DNA from: Saccharicrinis sp963667815
GTDB taxonomy: Bacteria > Bacteroidota > Bacteroidia > Bacteroidales > Marinilabiliaceae
Strand: one strand, 5' to 3'
NCBI GenBank assembly: GCA_963667815.1
Contig: OY764021.1
DNA length: 64,000 nucleotides
This document shows, in pieces, positions 9,416-16,944 of this stretch; positions within the stretch are counted from its first letter, which is position 1; every line of letters starts with the position of its first letter. A program made the position numbers and the translations under genes. The notes under the pieces were generated by a model. It worked only from the letters and a program-made list of their open reading frames with translations. It was not told the origin of the DNA and did not search any database.

Positions 9416-11248
9416 TTACTTCTGTGGTATAAATACCACTTCCAGTTCGTCGGCCTTTTTAAAGAAATTGCGTGCGGCCTTCTCAATATCTTTAGTTGTT
9501 ACCTCTTCTATAATTTTGTTATAATAGGATGGCTTTAGAACGTTTTCATGCGTATCATAGAATATTTGTAATGCTGTCATCCAATAACTATTATATTCTC
9601 TACTGTGCTCATTATTCTTTTGCATATTAAGCACCACTTTCTTTAAATCAGATGGCAATACATTCTTCTGAATCTCTTCCAGTTCTTTATATACTAATTT
9701 TTTAAGATAATCAGCTTTTGCCGGATCGCAATCAAAAGATATATCCATACTCAATCTTGTTTTCGGAATACTAGTAGCAGATGTGCGCACACCTACTCCA
9801 TAGGTTCCTCCTTCTTTCTCACGAATATTTTCTGTAAATCTTAATTGCAGTATGGATTTTAGAATGGTCTGGTATACCACAATTTCACGGGAATATTTCG
9901 CTGCGTTACGTATTTTCAACATCACCGTAGCTTTAGGTTCTTCCATGGGCACTTCTATTTGGTGCGCATTTTTTCCTGTAGGAAAATAATTACCATTATC
10001 ATCCCATTTCTCTTTCTGTTCAGGATTACTACTAATAGCTCCAATATATTGTTCTACCAATGGCTTTACTGTATTAGCCTGTATGTCACCTACTATAAAG
10101 AAAATAAAATCAGCAGCATTAGAAAAACGTTCACGATATATGGCCTCCATGCGTTTATAATCCATTTGATCTAAATATTGTTGATTGAAGCTAAACGCAC
10201 GTGGATTTCCATTGGCTAAAATAGTGCTTAAGGTATCCTTCATGATAGTTTTGGCCGTCTCCACCTTTCTGTGGAGCGCCTCGTAACTACGTTTTAAATT
10301 ACGATCGTATTCTTCTTTATCGAAACGAGGTTTCTCAAAACGCATGTATACTAACTGCATCATACTTTCAATATCATTAGGATTACATGCAGCTGAAACA
10401 GCCTCTGTATAGCCTCCTATTTTATAAGCACTGCCGGCAGTATTCCCTGTCATTAGCTTTTTATATTCAGAGGGTGTAAATTCACCAATTCCAAACGATT
10501 TAGAGAAGCTTTGCAATGCTCCCATAGAAGGTAAATCTTCCGAAGCATACAAGGAAGAACCTCCGTAGCTAATAGCTTTTAAAGCCACCTTACCTTTTTG
10601 ATAATCAGCAAAGCGATACACCACTTTTGCACCATTGGATAAAGTCCATTCTATGGCATCAAATGGTTCTATCTTTTTTTCATTTACTACTTTACCACCT
10701 TTGGGTTTTTCCGATAGTAAGCTTGTGGCTTCAGGAGCATTATCTACATAAGGATTAAGCTCTTTGGCTTGTAACTTGGCTATAATTTGTTCTATTTCCT
10801 CTATAGTAATAAATTCAATACCTTCTTTTTCCGGACCAATTACAGTATAAACTCTATTTACTTCGCTCAGGTACCTGGATGCTTCGGCTGATACTTCATC
10901 TAATGTAATTGTAGGAATGATTGCTTTGGTAAACTGGTAACTGAACTCAGATGATGGAATAGGTGAATGATTCAGATAAGCTCCTTTTATTTTTTTACAA
11001 TAACTGTCTGAATTTGTGATAATTTCATTTTTATGTTGATTTTCAATGGTTACCAACATATTTGTTTTCAAACGCTCTAACTCCCCTTGGGTAAAGCCAT
11101 GATTGATCACGCGCTGTAATTCAGTATATATTGCTTCAAAAGCTTTTCCTTCTTCCCCCTCTTCAGCTGTAGCCTGAACATTAAATGAACGATAACCTCT
11201 TTCAAAGTTCGTATAACTAATACTTCCACCTAAAAATGGTGGATTATC
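9416..11248 (-). CDS. M16 zinc protease, C-terminal fragment, displaced by a frameshift at a tetranucleotide tract
   Basis: Second part of a PqqL-like M16 peptidase whose first part is 11244-12230. Conceptual translation continues without a stop from 11248 (DNPPFLGGSISYTNFERGYR, typical M16 sequence) through to 9416. The first internal ATG is only at 11110, in the middle of a domain (MINHGFTQGELERL), so that is not a natural start. The fragment holds the rest of the first M16 half and the second, inactive half (EPFDAIEWTLSNGAKVVYR begins a new M16 repeat). Together the parts give about 937 residues, a normal length. It is either phase-off, a recent pseudogene, or an assembly error; see the repeat at 11247. 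Alone it lacks HxxEH and cannot be active. Confidence 0.8.
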   Translation of the reverse strand, partial: DNPPFLGGSISYTNFERGYRSFNVQATAEEGEEGKAFEAIYTELQRVINHGFTQGELERLKTNMLVTIENQHKNEIITNSDSYCKKIKGAYLNHSPIPSSEFSYQFTKAIIPTITLDEVSAEASRYLSEVNRVYTVIGPEKEGIEFITIEEIEQIIAKLQAKELNPYVDNAPEATSLLSEKPKGGKVVNEKKIEPFDAIEWTLSNGAKVVYRFADYQKGKVALKAISYGGSSLYASEDLPSMGALQSFSKSFGIGEFTPSEYKKLMTGNTAGSAYKIGGYTEAVSAACNPNDIESMMQLVYMRFEKPRFDKEEYDRNLKRSYEALHRKVETAKTIMKDTLSTILANGNPRAFSFNQQYLDQMDYKRMEAIYRERFSNAADFIFFIVGDIQANTVKPLVEQYIGAISSNPEQKEKWDDNGNYFPTGKNAHQIEVPMEEPKATVMLKIRNAAKYSREIVVYQTILKSILQLRFTENIREKEGGTYGVGVRTSATSIPKTRLSMDISFDCDPAKADYLKKLVYKELEEIQKNVLPSDLKKVVLNMQKNNEHSREYNSYWMTALQIFYDTHENVLKPSYYNKIIEEVTTKDIEKAARNFFKKADELEVVFIPQK

Positions 11249-12230
11249 TTTCTTTCTTTCTTTCTTCGCTAATTCGGTTTTTAATTAAGGCATTAAATAA
11301 ACGTGTTACAAAGTTTTCGCGAAGTGTTACCATTGAATTCCTGGCATCAAAGCGATGACGAATATTCATTTTTACGGTAACGTTTTTCACCTCTTTATCC
11401 GTAGCGCTTGCATACATAGGTTTTTTGTTATCCGGAATTAACACTTTAGTGCGTGGTTTAGGGTTTTCAATTGCTGGTATAGCCGAAAAAAGTTCAATGA
11501 CTTGTTTTTCCATGGCATCCAGATCAAAGTCGCCAACTATACCAACAGCTTGTAAGTCGGTTCTATACCAGTCATGATAAAATTGTTTCAAAACTGCAGG
11601 ATCAAAATTTTTAATAACATCCAACTCGCCAATTACATCACGTTCTGCATATATAGATCCATTGTATTTTACTTGCCCTAATTTTGCATTAAGACGAAAA
11701 CCTGCATTTCTGCGCGTACGCCATTCTTCGGAAATCACTCCTCGCTCAGCATTAATCTCATCAATATCAAGTTCTAGTTCATTACACCAATCGCGTAAAA
11801 TCAACAAGCATGAATCGATCAATCCCTGACGCTTAGTTGGAACCCGACTAATATTATATACCGTTTCGTTTTTAGTTGTATAAGCATTAATATCTTTCCC
11901 AAACTTAAGTCCGTTTTGCTCTAACATATCGAGCATGCTTTTACCTGGGAAGGTATTTGTTCCATTAAAGGCCATATGCTCTAAAAAGTGAGCCAGACCA
12001 TCCTGGTTATCTTCTTCTAATACCGCTCCTACATTCTGATATATATAAAAACTAGCCCTGTCCTTTGGGGTATCGTTATAACGAATATAATAGCTTAAGC
12101 CATTAGGTAAAACTCCTCTTCTGAAAGCGGTATCAAAAGGAATCTCCTGAGATAAATCGTTAAACTGTTGTGCGTGTGACAGGGAGCCTATAAGAAAGGT
12201 CCCGATCAACAATATTAAGAATCTTTGCAT
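11244..12230 (-). CDS. M16 zinc protease, N-terminal catalytic fragment (frameshifted at its 3' end)
   Basis: Periplasmic or surface metallopeptidase of the PqqL/pitrilysin family. The 328-residue product has a signal peptide (cleavage near SHAQQ), then LPNGLSYYI, the zinc-binding and catalytic motif H81-F-L-E84-H85 in AHFLEHMAFNG, and a third zinc ligand at about E162. It reads FNALIKNRISEERKKER and stops at 11244, exactly after the AAAG repeat, whereas full-length relatives continue with NPPFL. Removing one 4-nt unit joins it perfectly to the frame at 11248. The truncated product keeps all catalytic residues but lacks the second half needed for the protease clam-shell, so it is probably inactive. 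It is the last gene of the M16/thioredoxin cluster. Confidence 0.85.
   Translation of the reverse strand: MQRFLILLIGTFLIGSLSHAQQFNDLSQEIPFDTAFRRGVLPNGLSYYIRYNDTPKDRASFYIYQNVGAVLEEDNQDGLAHFLEHMAFNGTNTFPGKSMLDMLEQNGLKFGKDINAYTTKNETVYNISRVPTKRQGLIDSCLLILRDWCNELELDIDEINAERGVISEEWRTRRNAGFRLNAKLGQVKYNGSIYAERDVIGELDVIKNFDPAVLKQFYHDWYRTDLQAVGIVGDFDLDAMEKQVIELFSAIPAIENPKPRTKVLIPDNKKPMYASATDKEVKNVTVKMNIRHRFDARNSMVTLRENFVTRLFNALIKNRISEERKKER
11247..11266 (-). repeat. AAAG tetranucleotide tract inside the M16 protease gene
   Basis: On the coding strand the sequence has four perfect AAAG units (11263-11248) with partial units on either side. The reading frame of the protease is broken precisely here: a stop follows within 2 nt of the tract in the upstream frame, while the downstream frame is open and homologous. 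A gain or loss of one unit changes the frame by 4 nt, equal to 1 modulo 3; loss of one unit gives ISEERKKDNPPFL and a full-length protein. This is the classic arrangement of a slipped-strand contingency locus, though four units is short for high-frequency switching. Confidence 0.75.
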
Positions 12231-12342
12231 GTTACTTTTTTTTTGAAATCTTTTAATTAAAAGTTAACTCCAATAAAGAGTTGAGCCTTTTGTGAAAAAA
12301 TCGCTTCTTTATTTTCACTACAAATAATTAATCAACAACCTC

Positions 12343-13719
12343 TTACTCCTCAAATTCTTCAATTGTGGTATTAAAAACCCTTTTACCTTGTTTCATTAAC
12401 TGCAACTGATATTCCAGATTAGACTTTTTCTTGTAATTAAAAGGCACATTCTTAATTGCTGTGTCCTTTAATAAAATTGCCTTATCTGCTTTGCCTTGCG
12501 TATACAGCACATCGGCCTCCATATTATTAGTTTCCCAGCTATCGGGAATAAGCTTATAACAATATTTTATCCACTTCTTTAGGTGCTTATAGTCGGTCTT
12601 ATTTTCGCATCGAGACCAATACAGGCGACTAACATTGACAATATCACGAACATTGTCATTGGCCATCCTTCCTTGCTTCATTAGCTGACGCTTGAACTCT
12701 ACATAAGTACCAGTTTGGTCTTTACTAAACTCCATATATTTGCTGTAAGCTTCTGCATCTTCTTGTTGGATCTGTTTAATTGATTTTTGGTCCATAATGT
12801 TTTCCACATAATCAATTGCAGCCTTTTTATAAGCCTCATTTTGATTGGAGAGCCTTAAATACTCCATTTCATAAAAACTTAATTTTCCACTCTTCGCTGC
12901 ACCAACATTATTTTCTTTGCAATAATCAATATAGACTCTCAATAATTCAGCATCTGCCTTACTATAAGCTCTTTTTAGAGTCGTATTAATAATTTGATAT
13001 TGAATCCTCTCCAACTTAGTTTTATAATGTTTTGGTACTATTGATAAAAAATCATTATAGTTGGCTTTTAAAATCATTTCAGCTTGGCTTCCTAAATAGA
13101 TTTTATTGGCATTTTTTAATAAAATATCAAGCATTTCCACACTTGATTCGTCAAGTGTTGTTTGCACCTTTAACCATGCATTTAATGCCTCTATAGGATT
13201 CATTTTATATTCTACCAACTTGTTATAGTAGCTTTTCACGAAAGCTTCATCAGTTTGTTTTTCAGAAAAGAGTCGCTGCATGTCTTCCAATGTAAACTGA
13301 TCATTGATGGCCTCAAGAGCCAATTTTCCAAACGGTATCATTCCGCCACTTTTCGTCATTGAGGAACCAGTGCCTCGATAGATCAATTTGGAATCGCCAT
13401 CGACAAATATTAAGGTTGGGTAACGATCCACACCAAACAGCTGAGCAGCGTGTTTGCCTTCCCTTTCGGCATCAAGTTTAAGGTTGATAAAGTGTGTGTT
13501 GTAGTAGTCGCCAATTTCCGGTTCCATAAACGGTCCCTTAGCCAACTTTTTACAAGGCCCACACCAAGAGGTATAAAAATCAATAAACAGGAGTTTATCC
13601 TGTTCTTTTGCCAATAGTAGTGCCTCATCAAAAGTGACGTGTTGAAAGTCGATCCCCTGCGAATAGGCAAATCTTCCCAACAGGACAAATATAAGTAATA
13701 ATGATTGTAATTTATTCAT
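12343..13719 (-). CDS. Secreted thioredoxin-fold protein with long helical C-terminal domain (paralogue 1 of 3)
   Basis: Exported thiol-disulfide protein of 458 residues. A signal peptide (cleaved near RFAYSQ) is followed by one thioredoxin domain (about 25-145) with the redox motif W52-C-G-P-C56-K-K and a cis-proline segment DRYPTLIFVDG. The remaining 300 residues are predicted helical, with no motif I recognise; the end (KLIPDSWETNNMEADVLYTQGKADKAILLKDTAIKN) looks like a TPR-type hairpin. Two similar genes lie directly upstream, and all three open with QGI.F..... .L..A..E.K, a shared mature N-terminus. It could reduce disulfides in a periplasmic substrate or partner; that role is inferred. 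Confidence 0.82.
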   Translation of the reverse strand: MNKLQSLLLIFVLLGRFAYSQGIDFQHVTFDEALLLAKEQDKLLFIDFYTSWCGPCKKLAKGPFMEPEIGDYYNTHFINLKLDAEREGKHAAQLFGVDRYPTLIFVDGDSKLIYRGTGSSMTKSGGMIPFGKLALEAINDQFTLEDMQRLFSEKQTDEAFVKSYYNKLVEYKMNPIEALNAWLKVQTTLDESSVEMLDILLKNANKIYLGSQAEMILKANYNDFLSIVPKHYKTKLERIQYQIINTTLKRAYSKADAELLRVYIDYCKENNVGAAKSGKLSFYEMEYLRLSNQNEAYKKAAIDYVENIMDQKSIKQIQQEDAEAYSKYMEFSKDQTGTYVEFKRQLMKQGRMANDNVRDIVNVSRLYWSRCENKTDYKHLKKWIKYCYKLIPDSWETNNMEADVLYTQGKADKAILLKDTAIKNVPFNYKKKSNLEYQLQLMKQGKRVFNTTIEEFEE

Positions 13720-13935
13720 AAAAAAAGAGTTAACAAGTGATACGTATTATCGACTCGTGACTGAATCAAAATAGCCCGAGTCCTTTAGTGAAAGACCTAA
13801 AAAGCAAGAACAGGGTGACATGTGGTTTAAAATGTTCTGGATTTACTCTCAATTACGGAGCGAATTTTTATTATCTTCCACTGTTACTGCTCCAATGACA
13901 GCCAAATTCTGAAATATGATTTAGAATTATAATAA

Positions 13936-15291
13936 CTAGTTTAGAACAATGCTTTTTCCACCTTTCATTAATTCTAAATCCATTTGTATTCCTTTTACTC
14001 GCTTATCATTTTCCTTTTCAGCTATTTCGCAGGCCTGTTGTTTAATTTTAATAGCCTCTTCTTTATCATTTCCAAATAAATAAAGGATGTTGGCATAGGC
14101 ACTCATCGTTTGGTAATCGCCTGGTATAATATCATAGGCAACCTTCATCCAACGCACAACATCTTCTTTGTCCTTTTCGTTTGTTGCAAATTCGGCATAT
14201 TCATATACCATCATCGTAATCATCTGACTTTTTCTGACTGAAATTGGTCTTAAACTTTGCGCTTCCGGATCTCCTTCAGCCTTTCGTTTTTGCACTTCCT
14301 GATAAAAATTACGTAGTCTCTCTACGTCAATTTCATTGATATAAGTTTCAATATTATCGCGCACTAGCCGCTTGTAGTTTTCACCATCACCAATGCTTTT
14401 GTAATAATAGGTATAAACTCTTTCACGTTGCTCTTCACCATCACTAGCTCCTACATCAGCAGCTCTATCAAACACCATCTCTAAGATTGTAGTATCTTTT
14501 TTAGCTATGGCATAATTGGTGGTATTCTCTACCATTTGACGCGGTATTATTTGGAATATCTCGCGAATATCTTTTCTAACATAGAGCTTCCATGCATCCG
14601 ATCCATAGTTACGTTGAATAATACCATCGGCTTTACCTTCAAATATGATCTGCCTATAATGATCCGCCAATAGGTTTACCATTTCTTTACTTGATTCATC
14701 AATGGATGTTTGAATACTGAGGTATTGTTCCAAAATATCCATGTAATCAGATGCCTTTGAGTCCTTTAATTTACCCAGATAGCTAAGCAAAAATTGTTCA
14801 TTATCCTTTTCTTTCTCGTAGCGTTCTGCCATACGCCCAACACTATTTTTATCTTGAGCATAAGCAACCGCCTTCTTAACTTCATTCATAAACTCTTCTT
14901 TTGGCATTGCCGAAGAAAAGCGGTATACAACAAAGTCATCGCCATCGATAAAGACATATCCAGGTAAACCTTTGATGCCATATTTATCTTTGATAGCAGG
15001 ACCTTCTCCTCGTTCTACATCAACTTTTAAAGCCACCAGATGGTCATTGAAATAGTTACCCACTTCTTCATCCATAAATACAGTATTGGCCATTTTCTTA
15101 CATGGTCCACACCACACCGCATATCCATCGATAAATAGAACCTTATTTTCAGTCTTGGCTTTTGTTAAGGCCTGTTTGAACGTTCCCTGCTCAAACTTGA
15201 TACCCTGCGCCAAAACCGAGACAGAACAGGCCACCAATACTATCGCACTAATTATATATTTCATAATCTTATTGAATCTATTATACTTCAT
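13936..15291 (-). CDS. Secreted thioredoxin-fold protein with long helical C-terminal domain (paralogue 2 of 3)
   Basis: Paralogue of its two neighbours, 451 residues. It has a signal peptide (ending SVSVLAQ), a thioredoxin domain with W60-C61-G-P-C64-K-K and a proline-containing strand IKGLPGYVFIDG, and a helical C-terminal region ending with the same TPR-like pattern (DIIPGDYQTMSAYANILYLFGNDKEEAIKIKQQA). The first ATG (15291) is 4 nt after the stop of paralogue 3; a second ATG at 15264 gives a cleaner signal peptide, and either could be used. The tight spacing to the upstream gene indicates one transcript. The 216-nt gap to paralogue 1 has no obvious terminator. Confidence 0.82.
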   Translation of the reverse strand: MKYNRFNKIMKYIISAIVLVACSVSVLAQGIKFEQGTFKQALTKAKTENKVLFIDGYAVWCGPCKKMANTVFMDEEVGNYFNDHLVALKVDVERGEGPAIKDKYGIKGLPGYVFIDGDDFVVYRFSSAMPKEEFMNEVKKAVAYAQDKNSVGRMAERYEKEKDNEQFLLSYLGKLKDSKASDYMDILEQYLSIQTSIDESSKEMVNLLADHYRQIIFEGKADGIIQRNYGSDAWKLYVRKDIREIFQIIPRQMVENTTNYAIAKKDTTILEMVFDRAADVGASDGEEQRERVYTYYYKSIGDGENYKRLVRDNIETYINEIDVERLRNFYQEVQKRKAEGDPEAQSLRPISVRKSQMITMMVYEYAEFATNEKDKEDVVRWMKVAYDIIPGDYQTMSAYANILYLFGNDKEEAIKIKQQACEIAEKENDKRVKGIQMDLELMKGGKSIVLN

Positions 15292-15295
15292 TAAA

Positions 15296-16639
15296 CTATT
15301 CTCCTTTATCGCTTTTCATCTTTTCAAGCTGACGCTCTAACAGAGTTCGTTCTTTCTTTCTCTCAGGCAGTTTGTTTAGTGCTAACTCCTTGTATTTAAT
15401 AGCCTCATTTCGCTTTCCTTGTTTATTCAAAATATCGGCACGTAGGTTATCCATCATATAGTCATCTGGAATGATCTGTTCTCCATAATCAATCCATTTA
15501 TATAACTGTTTATAGTCTGACTTCTTACTCGTGCAATGTTTTGAATATTGACGCACCATTTTATCAATTGTACGAATCAACTTAGTGGCTCCTACACCTT
15601 TCTCATACGCTTTAAGTCTTGAATTACCTATTAGACTTGGGCGATACTTATTTTTCTTATAATCGAGGTATGCCGCCTTATCATCTGCCTTGATTTGTGC
15701 CAATGATATTGAATTAATAAGGCTATCAAGGTAAGCTTTTGACTGTATTTTATAGGCTTTAAATTCTCTGTTCATTAACAAATAGTCTAACTCATAGCCT
15801 TTTATGGCCTCTTTTTTCTCTTTAGCCTCTGATAACTCTTTGTAATTTGTTATAAAAGTCCGCATCATTTCAGGATCCTTTTCCTGATAGGCAAATGATA
15901 GGGTATTGGCAATAATGCCGCGCTTTAGGGTCTTTAAATTGCGTTCTTCGGCACGAGTAGCAATATCCATATACTCATCAAAGTTGGCATATAGAATCTC
16001 TTCTGCTTTGCCATCCACCATCAGATACTTACCATGATTTAGTAAGTACTCCATCATATCAACATCATCCTCTTTAATTTCAGTTTGGATAATTAACCAG
16101 TCTTCAATAGCTCTAAATGGGTTTTCACGGTTCTCAATCATCTTTTCGATGTAGATTTTTAAGAAACGTTCATCCGTCCTTTTACTATCATACTGTTCTT
16201 TTAGTTCGGCAATAGTGTAGCCACTTTTTACTGCTTCCAAAGCATTTTTGCCCATCAGAATGACTCCTGCTATATCTTTGGAACCAACATTTTTATATAC
16301 CATATCCCCATCACCTCTCAAAAAGATCATGGTTGGATAGGCATCCACACCATATTTTCGAGCCGCTTGAACACCTTCTTTTTCTGCGTTAACTTTAACA
16401 TTAATGAATTGGTGATTAAAAAATTTGCCAACTTGTTCGTTTGTAAAAATGGTTCTGGTCATAACCTTACATGGACCGCACCAATCGGTATATACATCGA
16501 CGAATACCAGCTTATTCTCTTTACCGGCTTTTTGTAATGCTTCTTCAAGCGTTATGTGTTCAAAGTTTATTCCCTGACCATTGACTAACCCATATGACAG
16601 GGTTAACATTAAGACCAACAGAACTTCTAATTTCTTCAT
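15296..16639 (-). CDS. Secreted thioredoxin-fold protein with long helical C-terminal domain (paralogue 3 of 3)
   Basis: First of the three tandem thioredoxin-fold genes, 447 residues. A signal peptide (ending GLVNGQ) precedes a thioredoxin domain with W53-C54-G-P-C57-K and the cis-proline segment VDAYPTMIFLRGDG. The C-terminal 300 residues are helical and charged, closing with EQIIPDDYMMDNLRADILNKQGKRNEAIKYKELA, the same TPR-like ending as the paralogues. The active-site variant CGPCKV differs from CGPCKK in the other two, so redox properties may differ. The 305-nt gap upstream (16640-16944) holds no gene and no clear promoter match, although a promoter is likely there. Confidence 0.82.
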   Translation of the reverse strand: MKKLEVLLVLMLTLSYGLVNGQGINFEHITLEEALQKAGKENKLVFVDVYTDWCGPCKVMTRTIFTNEQVGKFFNHQFINVKVNAEKEGVQAARKYGVDAYPTMIFLRGDGDMVYKNVGSKDIAGVILMGKNALEAVKSGYTIAELKEQYDSKRTDERFLKIYIEKMIENRENPFRAIEDWLIIQTEIKEDDVDMMEYLLNHGKYLMVDGKAEEILYANFDEYMDIATRAEERNLKTLKRGIIANTLSFAYQEKDPEMMRTFITNYKELSEAKEKKEAIKGYELDYLLMNREFKAYKIQSKAYLDSLINSISLAQIKADDKAAYLDYKKNKYRPSLIGNSRLKAYEKGVGATKLIRTIDKMVRQYSKHCTSKKSDYKQLYKWIDYGEQIIPDDYMMDNLRADILNKQGKRNEAIKYKELALNKLPERKKERTLLERQLEKMKSDKGE

Positions 16640-16944
16640 ATTTTAATATTTAATTACTTATTCCAGCAGAATGATTTATTATTCCTTTTATACTAATGAC
16701 GCAAAATATTACTTAGGGAATGACTCAAGCTCAAATTAGTTACACTTGAAAACAAAATGAATTGGAGGCAATTGTTAAGCATGTTTTAGTTGATATGAGC
16801 AATTAGACATTTTATCTCTAAAACCAATGGTTTATTTACACACAACTAATAACTAAAAAAAACACTACCAGCAGAAGTATCACCTGTTTATGACCCGGAG
16901 ACTAACTACTTATATTGTTATTAATCATTACTATTTAGAAAAAC

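Noticed and set aside
11244..11268. Programmed -1 ribosomal frameshift of the X-XXY-YYZ type in the M16 gene
   Set aside because: The required shift is +1 (or -2), not -1, and no slippery heptamer fits; slippage of the repeat itself is a simpler explanation.
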